Part shown: positions 1 to 12,697 of the stretch, piece after piece
Layout: every line of letters starts with the position of its first letter
Position numbering within the stretch: the stretch's first letter is position 1
Source: Hypericum androsaemum
Lineage: Eukaryota > Streptophyta > Magnoliopsida > Malpighiales > Hypericaceae
Length of the DNA: 64,000 bases
Assembly (NCBI GenBank): GCA_963995505.1
Contig: OZ023181.1
Coordinates: 22,936,366 to 23,000,365, forward strand
Direction: 5' to 3'
Program-made: the position numbers and the translations under genes
Notes under the pieces: model-generated
The model's input: the letters and a program-made list of their open reading frames with translations, nothing else
Told to the model about the DNA's origin: nothing
The model's database searches: none

Positions 1-3000
1 AGTAGAGTGAATTGAGAATTGTATCCATTTAGCGGGTAAGCTTCTTCTGCACCACTGCCTCCATAGACGTTCTTCACACCTACGCACATTAGCGCGACTC
101 CAACAACAAACAGCAAGGCCAAAAGGGATCTTCCAGCCCAACTGTAGGGCTTTATTTTACCACGTAGTGTCGAAGGCGCTTTGTTCAACCAGCTACAGAA
201 TCGTCGTACCTTCGATGAGAACAAATTCGGTCTGTCCCAAACGATAAGAGTGTCACTCCGCTTCCAGGGATAGTTTGCGCACCAACTAACTGGAATGATG
301 CATTTGACTGCTCCCAGCAGTACTCCTAGTACCACAGCTACTGCAGTAACCGCAATAAGTGAAGCACATCCGAGGAACAACCGGTGTACCGAGTCTCCTG
401 AAGGAACTCTGTCCCCATCCATAACAGCTATCCATTCACCAGAGCTAAGTTGTTGGGCATCAAGATGATGGTGGCGTGCTCCATTCCAGGCATTCCGACC
501 TTTTTTGGACTCTTCAAAGCCTAGGGATACTTCAACTTCCTTGTAATCATCCTTGGTAAGAACTTCAATCTTGAAAACGCGTACTCTTCGCCCGTAAGTT
601 TCACCGCAGTCTTGACCAACTCGATACAGGTTTCCGTCATGAACAAATGGCCTGCCTCCATTTCTGGCTCCCTTACTCTTGTCAACGTTGTGAATTGGAT
701 TCTTCTTGTGTGGTCTCCAAGGTCCCAAAGGCGAGTTGCTATGCCATATTTCCAGCTGTCCATTCTTCTTGGCACCAAAACCACTGTGATCCGAGCCAAA
801 AATCCAATATATTCCGTCGCGACGAATCATGACCGAATCAACAAGGGGCTTCTTAATTATCACTTTTTCCAACCTCCATTGCAAGGGGAAATCAACGGCT
901 CGATAAAGGCGAAGGTCCCCTTTCTGGCTGCCTTCTGGCATCATATATATCTGCATGAAACAACAAACAGTTGAAGGATGCAACTAACTATCGCATATGC
1001 CCCGATGTCGCGAGCAGAGTACCATAACTTCAAAAGAAGCAACATATACCTGACCAAGGTAGTTGAATACATAAGGATAAGACAAATGCCATTCCTCGTC
1101 CAAGGCAATGCCCAATTGTTGCCACGTCGCTCCCTTATCCGAGCTCTTTGCAACTCCTATATCTCCTTGCATGGTGATTGCATTTTTTGTTTCATAAAAT
1201 AGGAAAAGAGTATCTCCCTGAATCACAAAAAAGAGAAGTTTCCATAAGAATTTTGCAAACAAAGGGTAAGCAATGATATACCACTTCGGAGCACCATCGT
1301 CCGAGAAAGAGGAGCACAAAATACCAAATAGCCGTACAAGCCGCATTGAGGTCTAGTAAGATACAATCTCACACTTAGATTTTCAAAAACCAGCTACGAT
1401 GTTTCCGATTATGATTGGCTAGATTGGTTGTACAATAAGAAATAAGAGAACATAGAACTCAACCCTTCAATATAGTTGCCACCAGAGTTTGTTGACCATA
1501 TCAATAACTGATTGAACCATATTGGCCAATAAAAATGGTTTCAAACACAAAGGAAGCTACCGGAAACATATTGCTAGCAGCTTAGCTGTAGCTGCTGAAA
1601 TGGAAAAATTCTCATAAACCTGTATTCAAACTCCATGAAACGGACACTAACGATATAAAAAAATGCAGAGTATCTGATCTCCCTGCAAAAGACCCAAGTG
1701 TCCTGCAATTTTTCCCTTGAGACTTTTGTGAAGGTTATGTATTTTAACGAATCTTTAAGTCTGAAGTAAATCTCCAATTTTTACAGCAACCTACACATTA
1801 GAGTTGTTTCAGATGTCTGGTTACATAATCACAGATATAACACCTCACCTATTTTAAAGCAAGAGGTAGCTCCAACAGTACTAAACATTTATATTGCTAC
1901 TTGGTCTTACCGACGATAGAAAATTTCCTTGTAGATATCCAAGATAATGGATACAGAAACTCCCATGAAGATTTACCCTAAAATCTCTGGAACAAGGCTC
2001 GTATGCAAAGATGCTTCCTTCTCTTTATTTTTAAATTTTTTTATCGAATCATTCAACTTCTAGTTTAAGCTCACTTTTCTATTTTATATTTAATCCTTTG
2101 ATTGGATCATTCCCTTCTCCTTTATTCAAGCAAAACAAATCAGATATCAGAAGGTTGGTCAACTAAACTATGGCATGTATAGAGATCAGAATGAACAAAA
2201 ATAAACAGCAACTTGGCCACCAACTACTAAGTTCATCTTTAAGAAAAACCCACTAGATAATGCCAATCACTAAAAGAACCATTCCCTCTCAAGGGTTATG
2301 AATAAACAATGTCCTTTTACTTCTACAAATTGTAGTCTTTGTCAATTGGCCCTTAAATATTGAAAACTGCAGGTCAACCAGTTCATAAGAATGATAGATT
2401 TATATTATAAAGCAGAACAAACAAACATATAACTATAACTACTCCACACATATACACGGAACAGACTAAGTAAACAGGCAAATCTGGTATAAAACCAGAT
2501 TACAAGAACGATACAATTCTGGTATAAATAAATCATTACCTCAGCATAAAGAAATGGGTCTGCAACGAAGTTACTGGGGAAGCCGGCACCCGAAACCGAA
2601 GCACAGGTAACAACTGGATTAGCAACTGGCCAGGCAGCTACCTCATCACTCCACACATTGGTCTGAAATCAAATTTCTCATACATCACAACCAGATACAC
2701 GAAAAATTTATCAAACTATTCCAGAAGATTATTTCTCAAGTACAGACACATGATATCGAGGTCAAGCACAGAAGTCAACCCAAAAAAGGAAGACTATACA
2801 TTTGAACTTCATGTCCTAGCATGTACCATCTTTTCCCCAAAAATATTTATTAAAAAAAACGAAAGACAGAAAATTTAATCAGTAAATCTGCTATTTTTTC
2901 CCAATTAAAAATCTAAGAATATCATGAATTTGGTACTCCCTTTCTACCACAGCAAAACAATAGAAAGGAAAATTTAAAGCCCGCTGATGCAGAGTCTTAC

Positions 3001-3570
3001 AGACAATCCAACAAAAAAAATCCACAAGGTCAAACTTTTTTTTTTCCAAAATGGACAGAGAAACCTCAAACAAACCCAGAACAAAGTCCTAAAACACACC
3101 AAAAAAATAGGGTCAGAACCTCAGAGGGGGACTCCATTCCAGAGACTTACAGCTTCAATTGGTTTAAGGGAGAATGGAGAATCACCGTAGAAAACACCAA
3201 TAGACCATGAACCCTCATTGTCTTCCTGGCACCCAAGCGAACTCAAACCGCCGCCACCACCACCACCACCAACACCAGAAGAAGAGGCATAGAATGACTT
3301 ACCAAAGGCCAACCAGAAATAGAACATCCCAATTGAGCCATAAACCACCAAGCACCCCAAGAAGAAGAGCAGCCCAGAGGAGAAGATTATGGACAAAAGG
3401 TTGTTCCTTTGGTGGTGGTTCTCCCATCTCCATCTCCATCTCCATCTCCACCTACACCAACACTTCATGTTCACATCACAACAAGCCCTCCTAGCTGTTG
3501 CCCCATTGGCAACACCACCCTCCACTCCTCCAACCCCTCCACCACCACCACTTGGGATGATCACTCCCAT
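1..3570 (-). CDS. GINT1: Glucosamine inositolphosphorylceramide transferase 1 (GINT1-like), 3' end cut by window edge
   Basis: Exons 3570-3151, 2662-2540, 1217-1050 and 950-1 join in one frame to 554 codons; exon 4 runs off the left edge. The product belongs to the plant GINT1 family, Golgi enzymes adding an N-acetylglucosamine-type sugar to glycosyl inositol phosphorylceramides. Seen: a Gly- and Trp-Arg-rich start, a membrane segment near residues 58-85, then a luminal region with WPVANP, NFVADPF, MQGDIGVA, WHLSYPYVF, GSDHSGFG and ARNGGRPF, and two further hydrophobic stretches before the edge. In Arabidopsis GINT1 (about 765 residues) the GT64 catalytic domain follows this point, so it lies outside the window and no catalytic residue can be checked. 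ATG 3570 is the first in-frame Met and gives the expected N-terminal anchor. Intron 1 (488 bp) and intron 2 (1.3 kb) are gene-free. Confidence 0.92.
3424..3453. repeat. CCATCT hexanucleotide microsatellite inside GINT1 exon 1
   Basis: Four perfect CCATCT units and one CCACCT unit. On the minus strand, in the GINT1 frame, they encode a Trp-Arg dipeptide run just before the first membrane segment. Six-base units keep the frame when copy number changes. Confidence 0.9.
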
Positions 3571-4859
3571 ACTTCCTTCAGTCTCTCTACCCTCTAATTC
3601 CTTCTATGTTTTTTTCTGGGTTTTTTTTTTCCTTCTCAGTGATCACAAGAAAAGCTTGCTTCTTTGCAACTGTTGGCAGATTTCCACCATTGGGTTTTCG
3701 GCTCCGGGCTTAAATTCAAGGAAAGCTTGGTTCTTTACTGGGTTCCTTCACAAAATAAAAGGTCTTTGTTCTTTGTTTCAAGGGTTTTTCCTGGTTGTTG
3801 TGCCTCTCCTTAATGTGAGACTTCTTTTTGAATGTACAAAGTCTTGGTCTCTGGCCCTTTCTGTTTGGTAATTTCCCCCTCTTTTTCTCCTTTCTCGCTC
3901 AAGAATTGTAGAGAGAGAAAGGGTGGTGGAAGAAAAGGAGGGAGAGAGAGAGGAGGCTGTTTTTTAGTAGTAGGGAGGAGGCTTTTTTGTTTTGACCGTG
4001 TTGTGAGAAAACGGAGGAGGCGTTACTCGGGGAGATATATAGATAGATACACACTGGACGAGGCTTCCGTTTCTTTTGAATATATATCCGTTTGGTACAT
4101 GAACCTTTTTGTATTTTACTATTTTGATACAGAACTTTAAAATATTTCCAGTTGGTCCAAGTAATGTTAGGCAGGCCATTTGTATATAGCACATGTAAAC
4201 TTTGCAACTTGTTCCAATTCAAGTGACATAATTTAGATTTGGATACTCGTAACCATTCGATGAAGATTTTTAGCCATTTTTAGATGCATTGAATTTGAAT
4301 TTTTAGATATTTAGCCATCTTAAGATATTTTTCTCTTCAATTTGCTTTTTTTCGTTCAGTACAATACACTACTATCTACCTAATATCTAAACTACCTTGC
4401 CGGTAACTGATTCTGGGTAGTTGGATTCCGACCATGACCCTCATCTCCCCTATGCCATCCAAGTCAGCCTTCGTTGGCTTTTGGCTTTGAAATTTATAGA
4501 TTCAGAGCTTTTAACTGTAAATTTAATTATTTTATAATTAATTTAGTTAAACTTTTAGTTGCCCCAATTTAGAGAGGAGATTCAAAATTGAGAGAAAGTT
4601 ATGATTAAAATTTGATTTTGAAAAGAGAACCTATTGTAATTTTGGTCAAAAGCTAATTAATTTCTTTCTCAACAACCCTTTTGCGTTTTTTAAATGAGTA
4701 AATAAATTTAGATTTAAAACATAGGACAATTTTTATCTTAAATTATACTTTTCTTATAAAAATACTTGCATCTCCTAAATATAAAGCTGGCCTGGCTAAG
4801 CAGCAAACGTAGGTCGAGATTCTAGATTTTGTTATAGGACCATTTAAAGGAGTAAAAAC
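3571..4859. other. GINT1 upstream region
   Basis: Upstream of the GINT1 ATG lies a pyrimidine-rich leader (on the minus strand, densest at 3900-3960), then AT-rich sequence. No other gene or RNA is recognisable. Confidence 0.6.
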
Positions 4860-5307
4860 CAAGGTTATCAAATATACGGTCCGACCGACAGTTCGACCAG
4901 TCTGACCATGATTTAGTCCGAAGAGCGTACCGGGTTTGGCCAGAAAATCACCAACCTTACTAACCGCCCAAAAAATGGTCGGACCGGATAGTTTGACCAA
5001 TTTTTTGACTCCATTTTTTCCGGTTCGTAAGGTTGAACAAAAAAATCAGGGTTGACCAGATATTTTGACCCCAAAAATTGACCAACCCGTAATAAAAAGA
5101 GAAAAATTATGTTTGGTCTGATTTTTTTAGGATTTCAAGGTTATGATGGGTCAAAAAAGAAAGAAAAAGTTGGGGTTGTGGGATAGGGGCAATTAAAATA
5201 TTAATAAAAATATATTTTAATATATATATAAAGTACCGGTCGGACCAGTTGAAATGCGACCCGAAGGCAAGAGCGGGTCGCTCTTCGGGTCGTATTTGAA
5301 AACCTTC
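4860..5307. mobile_element. hAT-type non-autonomous element (MITE), 448 bp
   Basis: The ends are imperfect inverted repeats of AAGGTTNTCAAATA followed by GGTCCGACC or GACCCGAAG motifs. The flanks 4852-4859 and 5308-5315 are the identical 8-mer GTAAAAAC, a target duplication of hAT length. The interior repeats GGTCGGACC and TTGACC motifs and has no coding capacity. Confidence 0.75.
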
Positions 5308-5315
5308 GTAAAAAC

Positions 5316-7040
5316 ATCAATTTATAATAATAAATAAATCTACTCAGAATTATCTTATTTCATTTTAAAAAATAGGTTATCAACATTAGATCAACATGTG
5401 AAAATGTTATTTTAGTTCAATCAGATATCGAGTTTAAATTATTGTAAAGACATCAAAAATGTTAAATAATTATTTTTAAAATTTTGTCACATTTTAAAGA
5501 ACTCGAATCAATAAATTAGATACGAGACAATATCAATAAATCTGTTTAAATCTAGATTAATTGGCTATCCTCGACCAAAGCAGCAAGTGAAATTGGGCGT
5601 ACCAAAGTTGAACTTTGCCGCCGTGGTACGTGGGTTAGAATTGGTTGACCGCGTACCCTCGGACCACGCGCCGGGGTGTCAACAAAGTGACAACCACACG
5701 CGCAGTTTAGAAGCCAAGTGTCGTCCGGGTACTGTCGTCTGACGCGTGGAACCCTCCGACGACCATCACTTTCTTTCTTTTTGACAGCCTGGAACTGGTT
5801 TCTGTATCGATTCGGTTCTTCTTCTTTTTTTCTTGTCTTGCCGCTCTTTAATAATAATTTAGCATTTACCACCAAATACGTAAATATTTTGCCAAAATTT
5901 TGTTATAGTTTGTTTTGCAAATAGAATCTGTTAAACTTTTGAATTTTAAATCTTACCCACTCCAAATCATATCTTAGAGCAAGTGTTTGTTAGTTTATTA
6001 TAAATTATTTGATAATATATATTTTCTATGAACATGATGAGTCCTAGTAATAAAAGTCTTATTTAGAATATGATTCTTTTTTTATATACAGGGAATAGAA
6101 TATGACTCTCTTAGTTGTGCTTTTCTTACAAATTGTCATTTCTATTAACTATAATTTGAATATAAATTAATTGTCTCAATCTAACTTTGAAAAAAAAACA
6201 ATAACGCATTTTATGTTTTATACCGTCTGGCAATCGACATTCACACTCATTTAAGCTGTTAATCTATATTCGATTTATTAAAATTTTATTTCTATAATTT
6301 TTATTTAAGTTATAACAAATTTTTGTCCTCCGATGGTGGTTCAAACTTTTCAATTGATAAAGGGGTCAAGGAATCTAATTTTTGGACGAAGGGGTCAAGG
6401 AATTAATATGACTTATGTGAGAAACAAGGAAAGGAAACATGACTTGGCCTTTTCATTCGAGGAGGGTGAAGGAGAAAACTCTTCGTTCTTTCGTTCTTTC
6501 TGGAAATAAGGGTTCCGGTAATTTATGGGAGATTCGGAGCGATGAGTCAAGGAAACGGAAATGCAATTATGGGAAATAATTAAATGTAAATTTAAGAATG
6601 CGAAATCTCTTAATTCTTTTTTTTGGAAGGTGACAACATCAACTGGAGAGGTGTTTGGCTATAGGGGGTGAGGTTTTCTTTTATTTATGATGTCTGAATA
6701 TTATTTATGAAACTAATTTAGATTAGAAATTGATTGGACGAGTACTTTCTTGATGCATGATTATGGCATTGTCCGGAAATCACATGTCCCACCACTGCCC
6801 TTTGATTCCTCTCCCTCGGTTGGTTGGTCACCCTATGATCAATTTTTCATGATTGCCTTTTCATCTTCGAGGCCGTGGATAAGAAATCGTTTTCGTTATT
6901 GTGGACCATTATAAGATTTATAGTAAATACTAAACAGTAGCAAATAAATAAAGGGTATATTATCTTCAAGTAGGGAGGAATATATAAATCATAATTCTGG
7001 AGAAAAAAAAACAAACGGAAAGAGAAGGGCAGCTACAAGA
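5316..7040. other. AT-rich intergenic sequence
   Basis: No gene, RNA or clear repeat could be supported. The open frames around 5552-5924 have no recognisable product. Confidence 0.5.
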
Positions 7041-7159
7041 AAAGTGACTAGGGATGGCAATGAGTATGGTAGGGTAGGATATTGATAGGATTCTATTCAT
7101 ACCCTAATTTTTGTGGATGGACCCATATCTAGATCTGGCCACGAATTGAATCCGATTAG

Positions 7160-8080
7160 TAGGGATGGCAATTAGACCCTTACCTTAAGGGTCTACCCTG
7201 ATCCAGACCCGAATGGTCCAAGACCCGTTGACTTTGATCGGGTCTAGACCCTGATCCTGCCCGGATCCTGATATTTTAAAAGGATAAGGGCATGGGTATG
7301 GATCTATAGGATCCTGCCCTGATCCTACCCGAATTTTTTTAATTAATATTAAAATAATATACATGTATATTAATTATTAGACATAATACAAATTCTCAAT
7401 TTTGTTGGTAGGTAAATATTTTTTATTAAAACAAAAGTTCAAAACAGAGGAAGCGCAAAAAGAAAGACAAGATAAAGGGGTCCGATATTTACATCAGTTA
7501 TAACCCCACTCCGACCAAAACGTTCCCTCAACCTCAAGAGGTAAAGAAGAGGGACCTATAAATTCTTGTAGGCAATCAAGAAAGTGAGCAGCGATTGATT
7601 GTGAATGATCAAGACATCCGTCCAAAAGATCCACTCTTGGACATGAAAGAGCACAAAATACAGGAGAAGCTCATTATCGTACCTCGCCTCGTTGAAGATA
7701 ATACCATTACGAAGTAGTCACATGCCCCAAGTAATAGCAGCAAAAATTACAAATCAAATTCTCAATTTTAACTTACCCAACTTCAATTTTTTTTGATTTT
7801 TTTTTAGTTTCTTTGTATTGATATGTTTAATGAATGAAAATGTCCCATTGCTATTTGAAAACTATCAAAAGATAATATAATTTTTTAAAATTAAATATAT
7901 TTAAAAAAAATACGGACCCGCGGGTCGCCCTAATCCTGCCCGATTTTTTAGGACCCAGATCCTGCCCGAATCCTTATTTTTTAAGAGGATAAGGGTAAGA
8001 ATCTGGGTCCACCATTTAAAAAGAGGGTAAGGATCTGGGTCCTATAGATCCTACCCGGATCCTGCCCATTGCCATCCCTA
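7160..8080. mobile_element. hAT-type element D, nested in copy A
   Basis: Termini TAGGGATGGCAAT and ATTGCCATCCCTA are perfect inverted repeats. The flanks are CCGATTAG (7152-7159) and CCGATTCG (8081-8088). Copy B shows the uninterrupted site CCGATTCG, confirming insertion and the 8-bp duplication with one later change. Subterminal GATCCTGCCC and GACCCG motifs repeat. It shares its terminus with elements E and F but has a different interior. Confidence 0.85.
7404..7754. mobile_element. Retroposed (LINE-like) fragment nested in element D
   Basis: A 351-bp block is flanked by identical 15-bp repeats CAAATTCTCAATTTT at 7389-7403 and 7755-7769. A long direct repeat of this kind indicates target-primed retroposition, unlike the 8-bp repeats of the hAT elements around it. 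The interior is GC-richer than its host and has a short open stretch on the minus strand that may be a LINE C-terminus. The source element was not identified. Confidence 0.6.
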
Positions 8081-8754
8081 CCGATTCGTGATTCAATTCG
8101 ATTCGATTCGTAAAAAATTCGATTCGATTCGACAATAATTCGATTCGTCAAAAAATTCGATTCGAATTCGTCATGATAAGAATTGAATACGGTTCAAGTT
8201 TTTTGTAATTCGTCAAACCGGCGAATTCAATTCAAATTCGATTCGAATTCGAATCGAATTCATAAAAATTAAAAAAAGGGGGGGGAGCGGCGGGAATTAA
8301 AAAAAAGGGAGGGGTGGGGCCGGGAATTTAAAAAAGGGGGGGTTATTTGGATTTTGCTGATGTCAGCGCTTGCGTCAGCATTAGGGGTAAATTACCCTTT
8401 TTTCTTATCATTTTTTTTGTTACCGTTTTAATCCCTAGGTTACCGTTTTTTTACTGTTGGTACTTTTTAAATTTTTTTTTATAAATTCAGAATTTCTTCC
8501 CAACTCTATAAATACCACCTCTTATTCTTCAAATTTTACACATTCCAATCTCAATTCTCTACTTCTCTTATTGAAAATTTGAGCTATATAAATTCTCCCT
8601 CAAGTTTACTAATTAGATATATTAGTCATACTTCTCATATAATTACTCATATTACTATATATTTAATCTTTGTACTCAAGATGGAATTAAAACTTTAGAC
8701 TCTACATTAGGACCAATTAAATAAGCACTTAATTTATTATGGGCTCGCCCAAAA

Positions 8755-9376
8755 TTGCTAAAAGATTGGAAAATTTTTTGCAAATTAAACAACATGAAAC
8801 CAAAACGTTTTCCACAAAATGTTCAACATCGTTGGAATTCGACTTATGATCAAACTAATAATATTATGTTACAACCTTACCATTGGGACCTTGTAGAAAA
8901 ACTAAATGAGCTTTTAGAATGTTTTAATCATGCTACACATCTTTTATCGGGTATTTATTATCCTACATCTCATTTACTATTATGCAACCATTTTTATGCC
9001 GAACATTAAAATTGATAGTTTACAAAAAGATATTATGGATTTAATGAGTGAATATAGTATTAGGAATAACGCTTCTACATCTAATGAACCAACTCCCTCT
9101 CCCTCACAAGGTGAAAAATTAAGTTTTACGGAAAGATTGCTAATGAAAAAACAAAAAAGACCCCGAGGAATAAGTTTAACCAATTCGGAATTTGATTTAT
9201 ATCTTAACACACAATTTGATATTTCATTTGTCAAATCTTCTAATTTTGCTTTATTAGAATGGTGGAACAACCATGTAGAACAATTTCCGGTTATGTCAAT
9301 TGTTCCAAAAGAATTGCTTGCTTGTCCGATTTCGACGGTTGCCGTGGAAGTTGGAATAGGCATTTCGAAAATATGA
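8755..9376 (+). pseudogene. hAT transposase remnant, copy A
   Basis: Two overlapping frames carry pieces of a plant hAT transposase. The frame at 8755-9009 has RWNSTYDQ and the zone around the LSGIYYPTSH motif. The frame to 9376 has the C-terminal dimerisation region, with WWNNHVEQFPVMS and LACPISTVAVE. The N-terminal zinc finger and most of the catalytic core are absent, and the two parts lie in different frames. The same break occurs in copy B, so the lesion predates amplification. Confidence 0.8.
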
Positions 9377-10107
9377 CAAAAATATTCAAAATATCAAAAA
9401 AATTAGAGGTTTTAGAATTTTTTAATTAAGTATTAAAATTATAGAATTAATTCGAATTCGAATTCGATTATAATTCAAAAATTCATAATTCGTATTCGAT
9501 TCGTCTTGTGAAGAATTGAATATGGTTTAATGTTTTGATGAATTCGAATTCGAATAAATTCGATTCAAATTCGTCCAAATTCGAACCGTGGTCAGGTCTA
9601 CCCATATCCTACCCTCAATTCTTCAATTTTTTATTGTTAGATTCATACTCTACCCTCCTGGAAATCCAGGATTTACAGGGTATGTAGGGTTCGACCCTTT
9701 AACGTTCTGCATTTTGATAATTTTTAATCAAAACTTAATTTTTATATAAAATTTAAATAAATTCAAGACATCTATTATGTTACACATCAACATTCAATAA
9801 AAAATTGACGAAACATCAAATTTTACAATTTAATTTCAATAGTCCAAGATTTTTTTTTAGAGTTTGAAGTACATAAACAATTCAACAAAAGAAAAATATA
9901 GCATGTCAGTTTCTAGTGATCCATCATTCACGACATCTTCTAAACTAGTTGCAGAATAACATAATAAATATGTTAAAGTTAACCGTAAAGTATATTATAT
10001 ATATTATCAACACAGTCTAACAAGGGTCTAACTAGAGTCTAATTAGGATAGAGTCTAAAATATGGTAAAATGTAAGGGTAGGGTCCGACCCACAGAGTCT
10101 AGCTATG

Positions 10108-10812
10108 TAGGAATGGCAAAAATACCCATACCTAAGGGTCGGACCTTACTTTTACCCTACGGGTCTAGGGTATGTTGACTTTGACTGGGTCTAGGGTAGG
10201 GTATGGGTATGGGTCCATGTTTAGAGGTAGGGTCTAGGGTAGGGTATGAATCCATAGCTAGGCCCTATGGGTCGGACCCTACCCTTACATTTTTATCATA
10301 TTTTAGACTCTATCCTAATTAGACCATAGTTAGACCCTAATTAGACCGTATTGATAATATATATAATATACTTTATGGTTAACTTTAACATATTTATTAT
10401 GTTATTACACAACCACCTTAGAAGATGTCGTGAATGATGAATCGCTAGAAGTCGACATTCTATATATTTTTTTTGTTGAATTGTTTATGTATTTTAAACT
10501 CGAAAAAAACCTTGTAATATTGAAATTAAAATTACAAAATTTAATATTTTATCAATTTTCTATTGAATGTTGATGTGTAACGTAGTAGATGTGTAGAATT
10601 TATTTAAAATTTAAATAAAAATTAACTTTTAATTAAAAATTATCAAAACGTTAAAGGGTCGGACCCTGCAGACCCTGGGTCTCTAGGAGGGTAGGGTATG
10701 AATCTAACAACAAAAAATTTGTAAGGTCGATGGTAGGGCATGAGTCCAGTTGAAAAAACTAGGGTATGACTAGGGTCCTACCAATACTCTACCCTACCCG
10801 TTGCCATCCATA
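10108..10812 (-). mobile_element. hAT-type element F, same family as E, inserted in it in reverse orientation
   Basis: The ends TAGGAATGGCAA and TTGCCATCCATA are inverted repeats with two mismatches. The flanking 8-mers TAGCTATG (10100-10107) and TAACAATG (10813-10820) match 6/8. The interior is homologous to element E arm 9609-10100 in reverse complement, with the same GGGTCGGACCC blocks and the same AT-rich core. No coding capacity. Confidence 0.7.
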
Positions 10813-10962
10813 TAACAATGGATTCATACCCTACCTCTAAACATGGACTCATACCCATACCTTACCCTAGACCCAGTCAAAGTCAATATACCCTAGACTC
10901 GTAGGGTAAGGGTAGGGTCTGACCCTCAGGATATGGATATTTCTGCCATCCCTAAAAGTAAC

Positions 10963-12688
10963 CTGGTCCAAAAAAAGTTAAATACAATTTTGATTTCTTA
11001 TTGGCTATTATTTAAAAGAAAAATGGGGGTTCGATTAGTTAATGGGAGTATTAATTAAAAGCAGATAATTTGACTAGGGGTTAAGCCTAGAAAGCTGTAA
11101 GCGTATTTCCCGTCAAATATAGGGAGGGACCTTTTTGGGGGCGGCGTCAGCCAGGGTAAATATTATTTATTTATAATTTTGTATAAAAGTTTTCGAATCC
11201 AAGTATCCAACTCGACTTCCGTCTTAAAATAGTTCTTCTGGTCAAAATGACGCCATAATCTATCGAGTGCAAAGTTATCTTTAAATATTTTGTAAAATTT
11301 TTGTAAAGTGATTTTTTTTAAATGATAATTTTTTAAATTGATAAAAGTCTCGGTCTCGAGTCGAGACCAGTATTAAAAATTAATAATCCCTCTATCGTAA
11401 TAACTAATATTTTTTCAGAAAATTTTAGTGTTACATATCGGTCTCAATTTTTGTATAAAGTGATATTTTTGAATAAAATACATATATTTTTACATACTTT
11501 ACTAATCTAAAAAATATTTTAATATACAAGTTGATGCTTAATTTGCTTGTTTGGTAAATTTTACATCATTATTCATCTTCTCAATTATCTTTAAATGGTC
11601 ATTGTGATCATCTCTTATTGTAAGAAAATATCTCAATCAAATTTAGTATTTTAATAACGCTATAAATCGAGATTTTAGGTGACTTGAATATACACTAAGT
11701 AATTTTTGTTATTTATATATATATTGCTCAAAAACTCAATTTGATATTTTCAGGAAAAAAAATGTAAACCTCTCTTATGTAATAACATCTCTAAAGTGAT
11801 ATTTTTCTCGGGTCCCAACAATATCACTTTAGAGGGTTTTACTGTAGCTCAAATTGGAAACATATTTATTAAATTAGAAAACAAACTATAATGTTCTAGG
11901 CGTCTATTTTACCAAACATCAAAATCTCAGAATAATTTCTCCAATTATTTATCGCTTGATTTAAGTGGTTGTTGATAAATTATTAAATAAATAAAAAGTG
12001 AAAAAAAAATCACAATCCAACTCGTCTTTTTCCTTCCAGGCCTGGGTGGGAGTTGTTGAATTTTCATTTTCGTGAAGTATAAATGATTCTATTTGTAGAG
12101 GAAAACCCTAAAAAAAATATAGAATGATTCCAAAAAGGGGTGTTCTTTTGCTTTCCTTCTAAAAAAAAAGGAAATGGGTTATTGATTTCCGTTGGGCGGC
12201 TTTAATTGCTATGGCCGCCTTGGCCCAGCACTAATTAAAGGGATCTGATTTTGACCATTCAACTTCACAATGGTTGATGTGCAGGAAATAATTTTTTGGT
12301 CACACTAGTAATCCAAAATAAACTAGAGTTCATATTAGTTCACTGTTGTAAATTTGATTATCGAATGATTAGTCTCACTGGCCTGTATAATATTTGTTCT
12401 TCCTACGTTAGCATCTGTACAAATTATTTTTAGTTTCCTCACTTCCTAAATAATTTGCCACTAAACATGGACGTGGTTTTCTGGCAAATAAATATATGAT
12501 TCATTTTCCCCCGGAGAGATGACAGTTTTTAGAAAATAGTAAAAAAATATATATATGCAACTCGCCCTGCGCTCACTACATGGTCTCCAATTCGCTAAAT
12601 ATTTTAGTATAAATGTATAAAACAAAAAAGTTCGTATTTGGATAAGTGTCATATCAATGTTACAGTAATTTTCTGTCAATGCATATTA
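10963..12688. other. AT-rich intergenic sequence with a possible decayed element
   Basis: No gene seen. The stretch from about 11290 to 11845 has repeated AAAGTGATATTTTT motifs and ends GAGGGTTTTACTGTA, resembling a worn DNA transposon end. No second end or target duplication could be placed. Confidence 0.4.
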
Positions 12689-12697
12689 TTATTTTTT

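Larger units (their letters stand above)
7130..9600 (+). mobile_element. hAT element copy A, inserted in element E
   Basis: The termini TAGATCTGGCCACG and CGTGGTCAGGTCTA are inverted repeats. The flanks 7122-7129 and 9601-9608 are the identical 8-mer CCCATATC. Subterminal arms are rich in AATTCGATTCG-type repeats. It carries a remnant transposase on the plus strand and is itself interrupted by element D (7160-8080). Without that insertion it matches the length and order of copy B at 49043-50618. Confidence 0.88.
7049..10954. mobile_element. hAT-type element E, host of a nested cluster
   Basis: Starts TAGGGATGGCAA and ends with the complementary GCCATCCCTA. Flanking 8-mers AAAGTGAC (7041-7048) and AAAGTAAC (10955-10962) are a 7/8 target duplication. 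The arms are packed with subterminal GGGTAGGGT and GGGTCGGACCC motifs. Without its insertions, 7130-9600 and 10108-10812, it is about 0.7 kb and non-coding. Confidence 0.75.
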
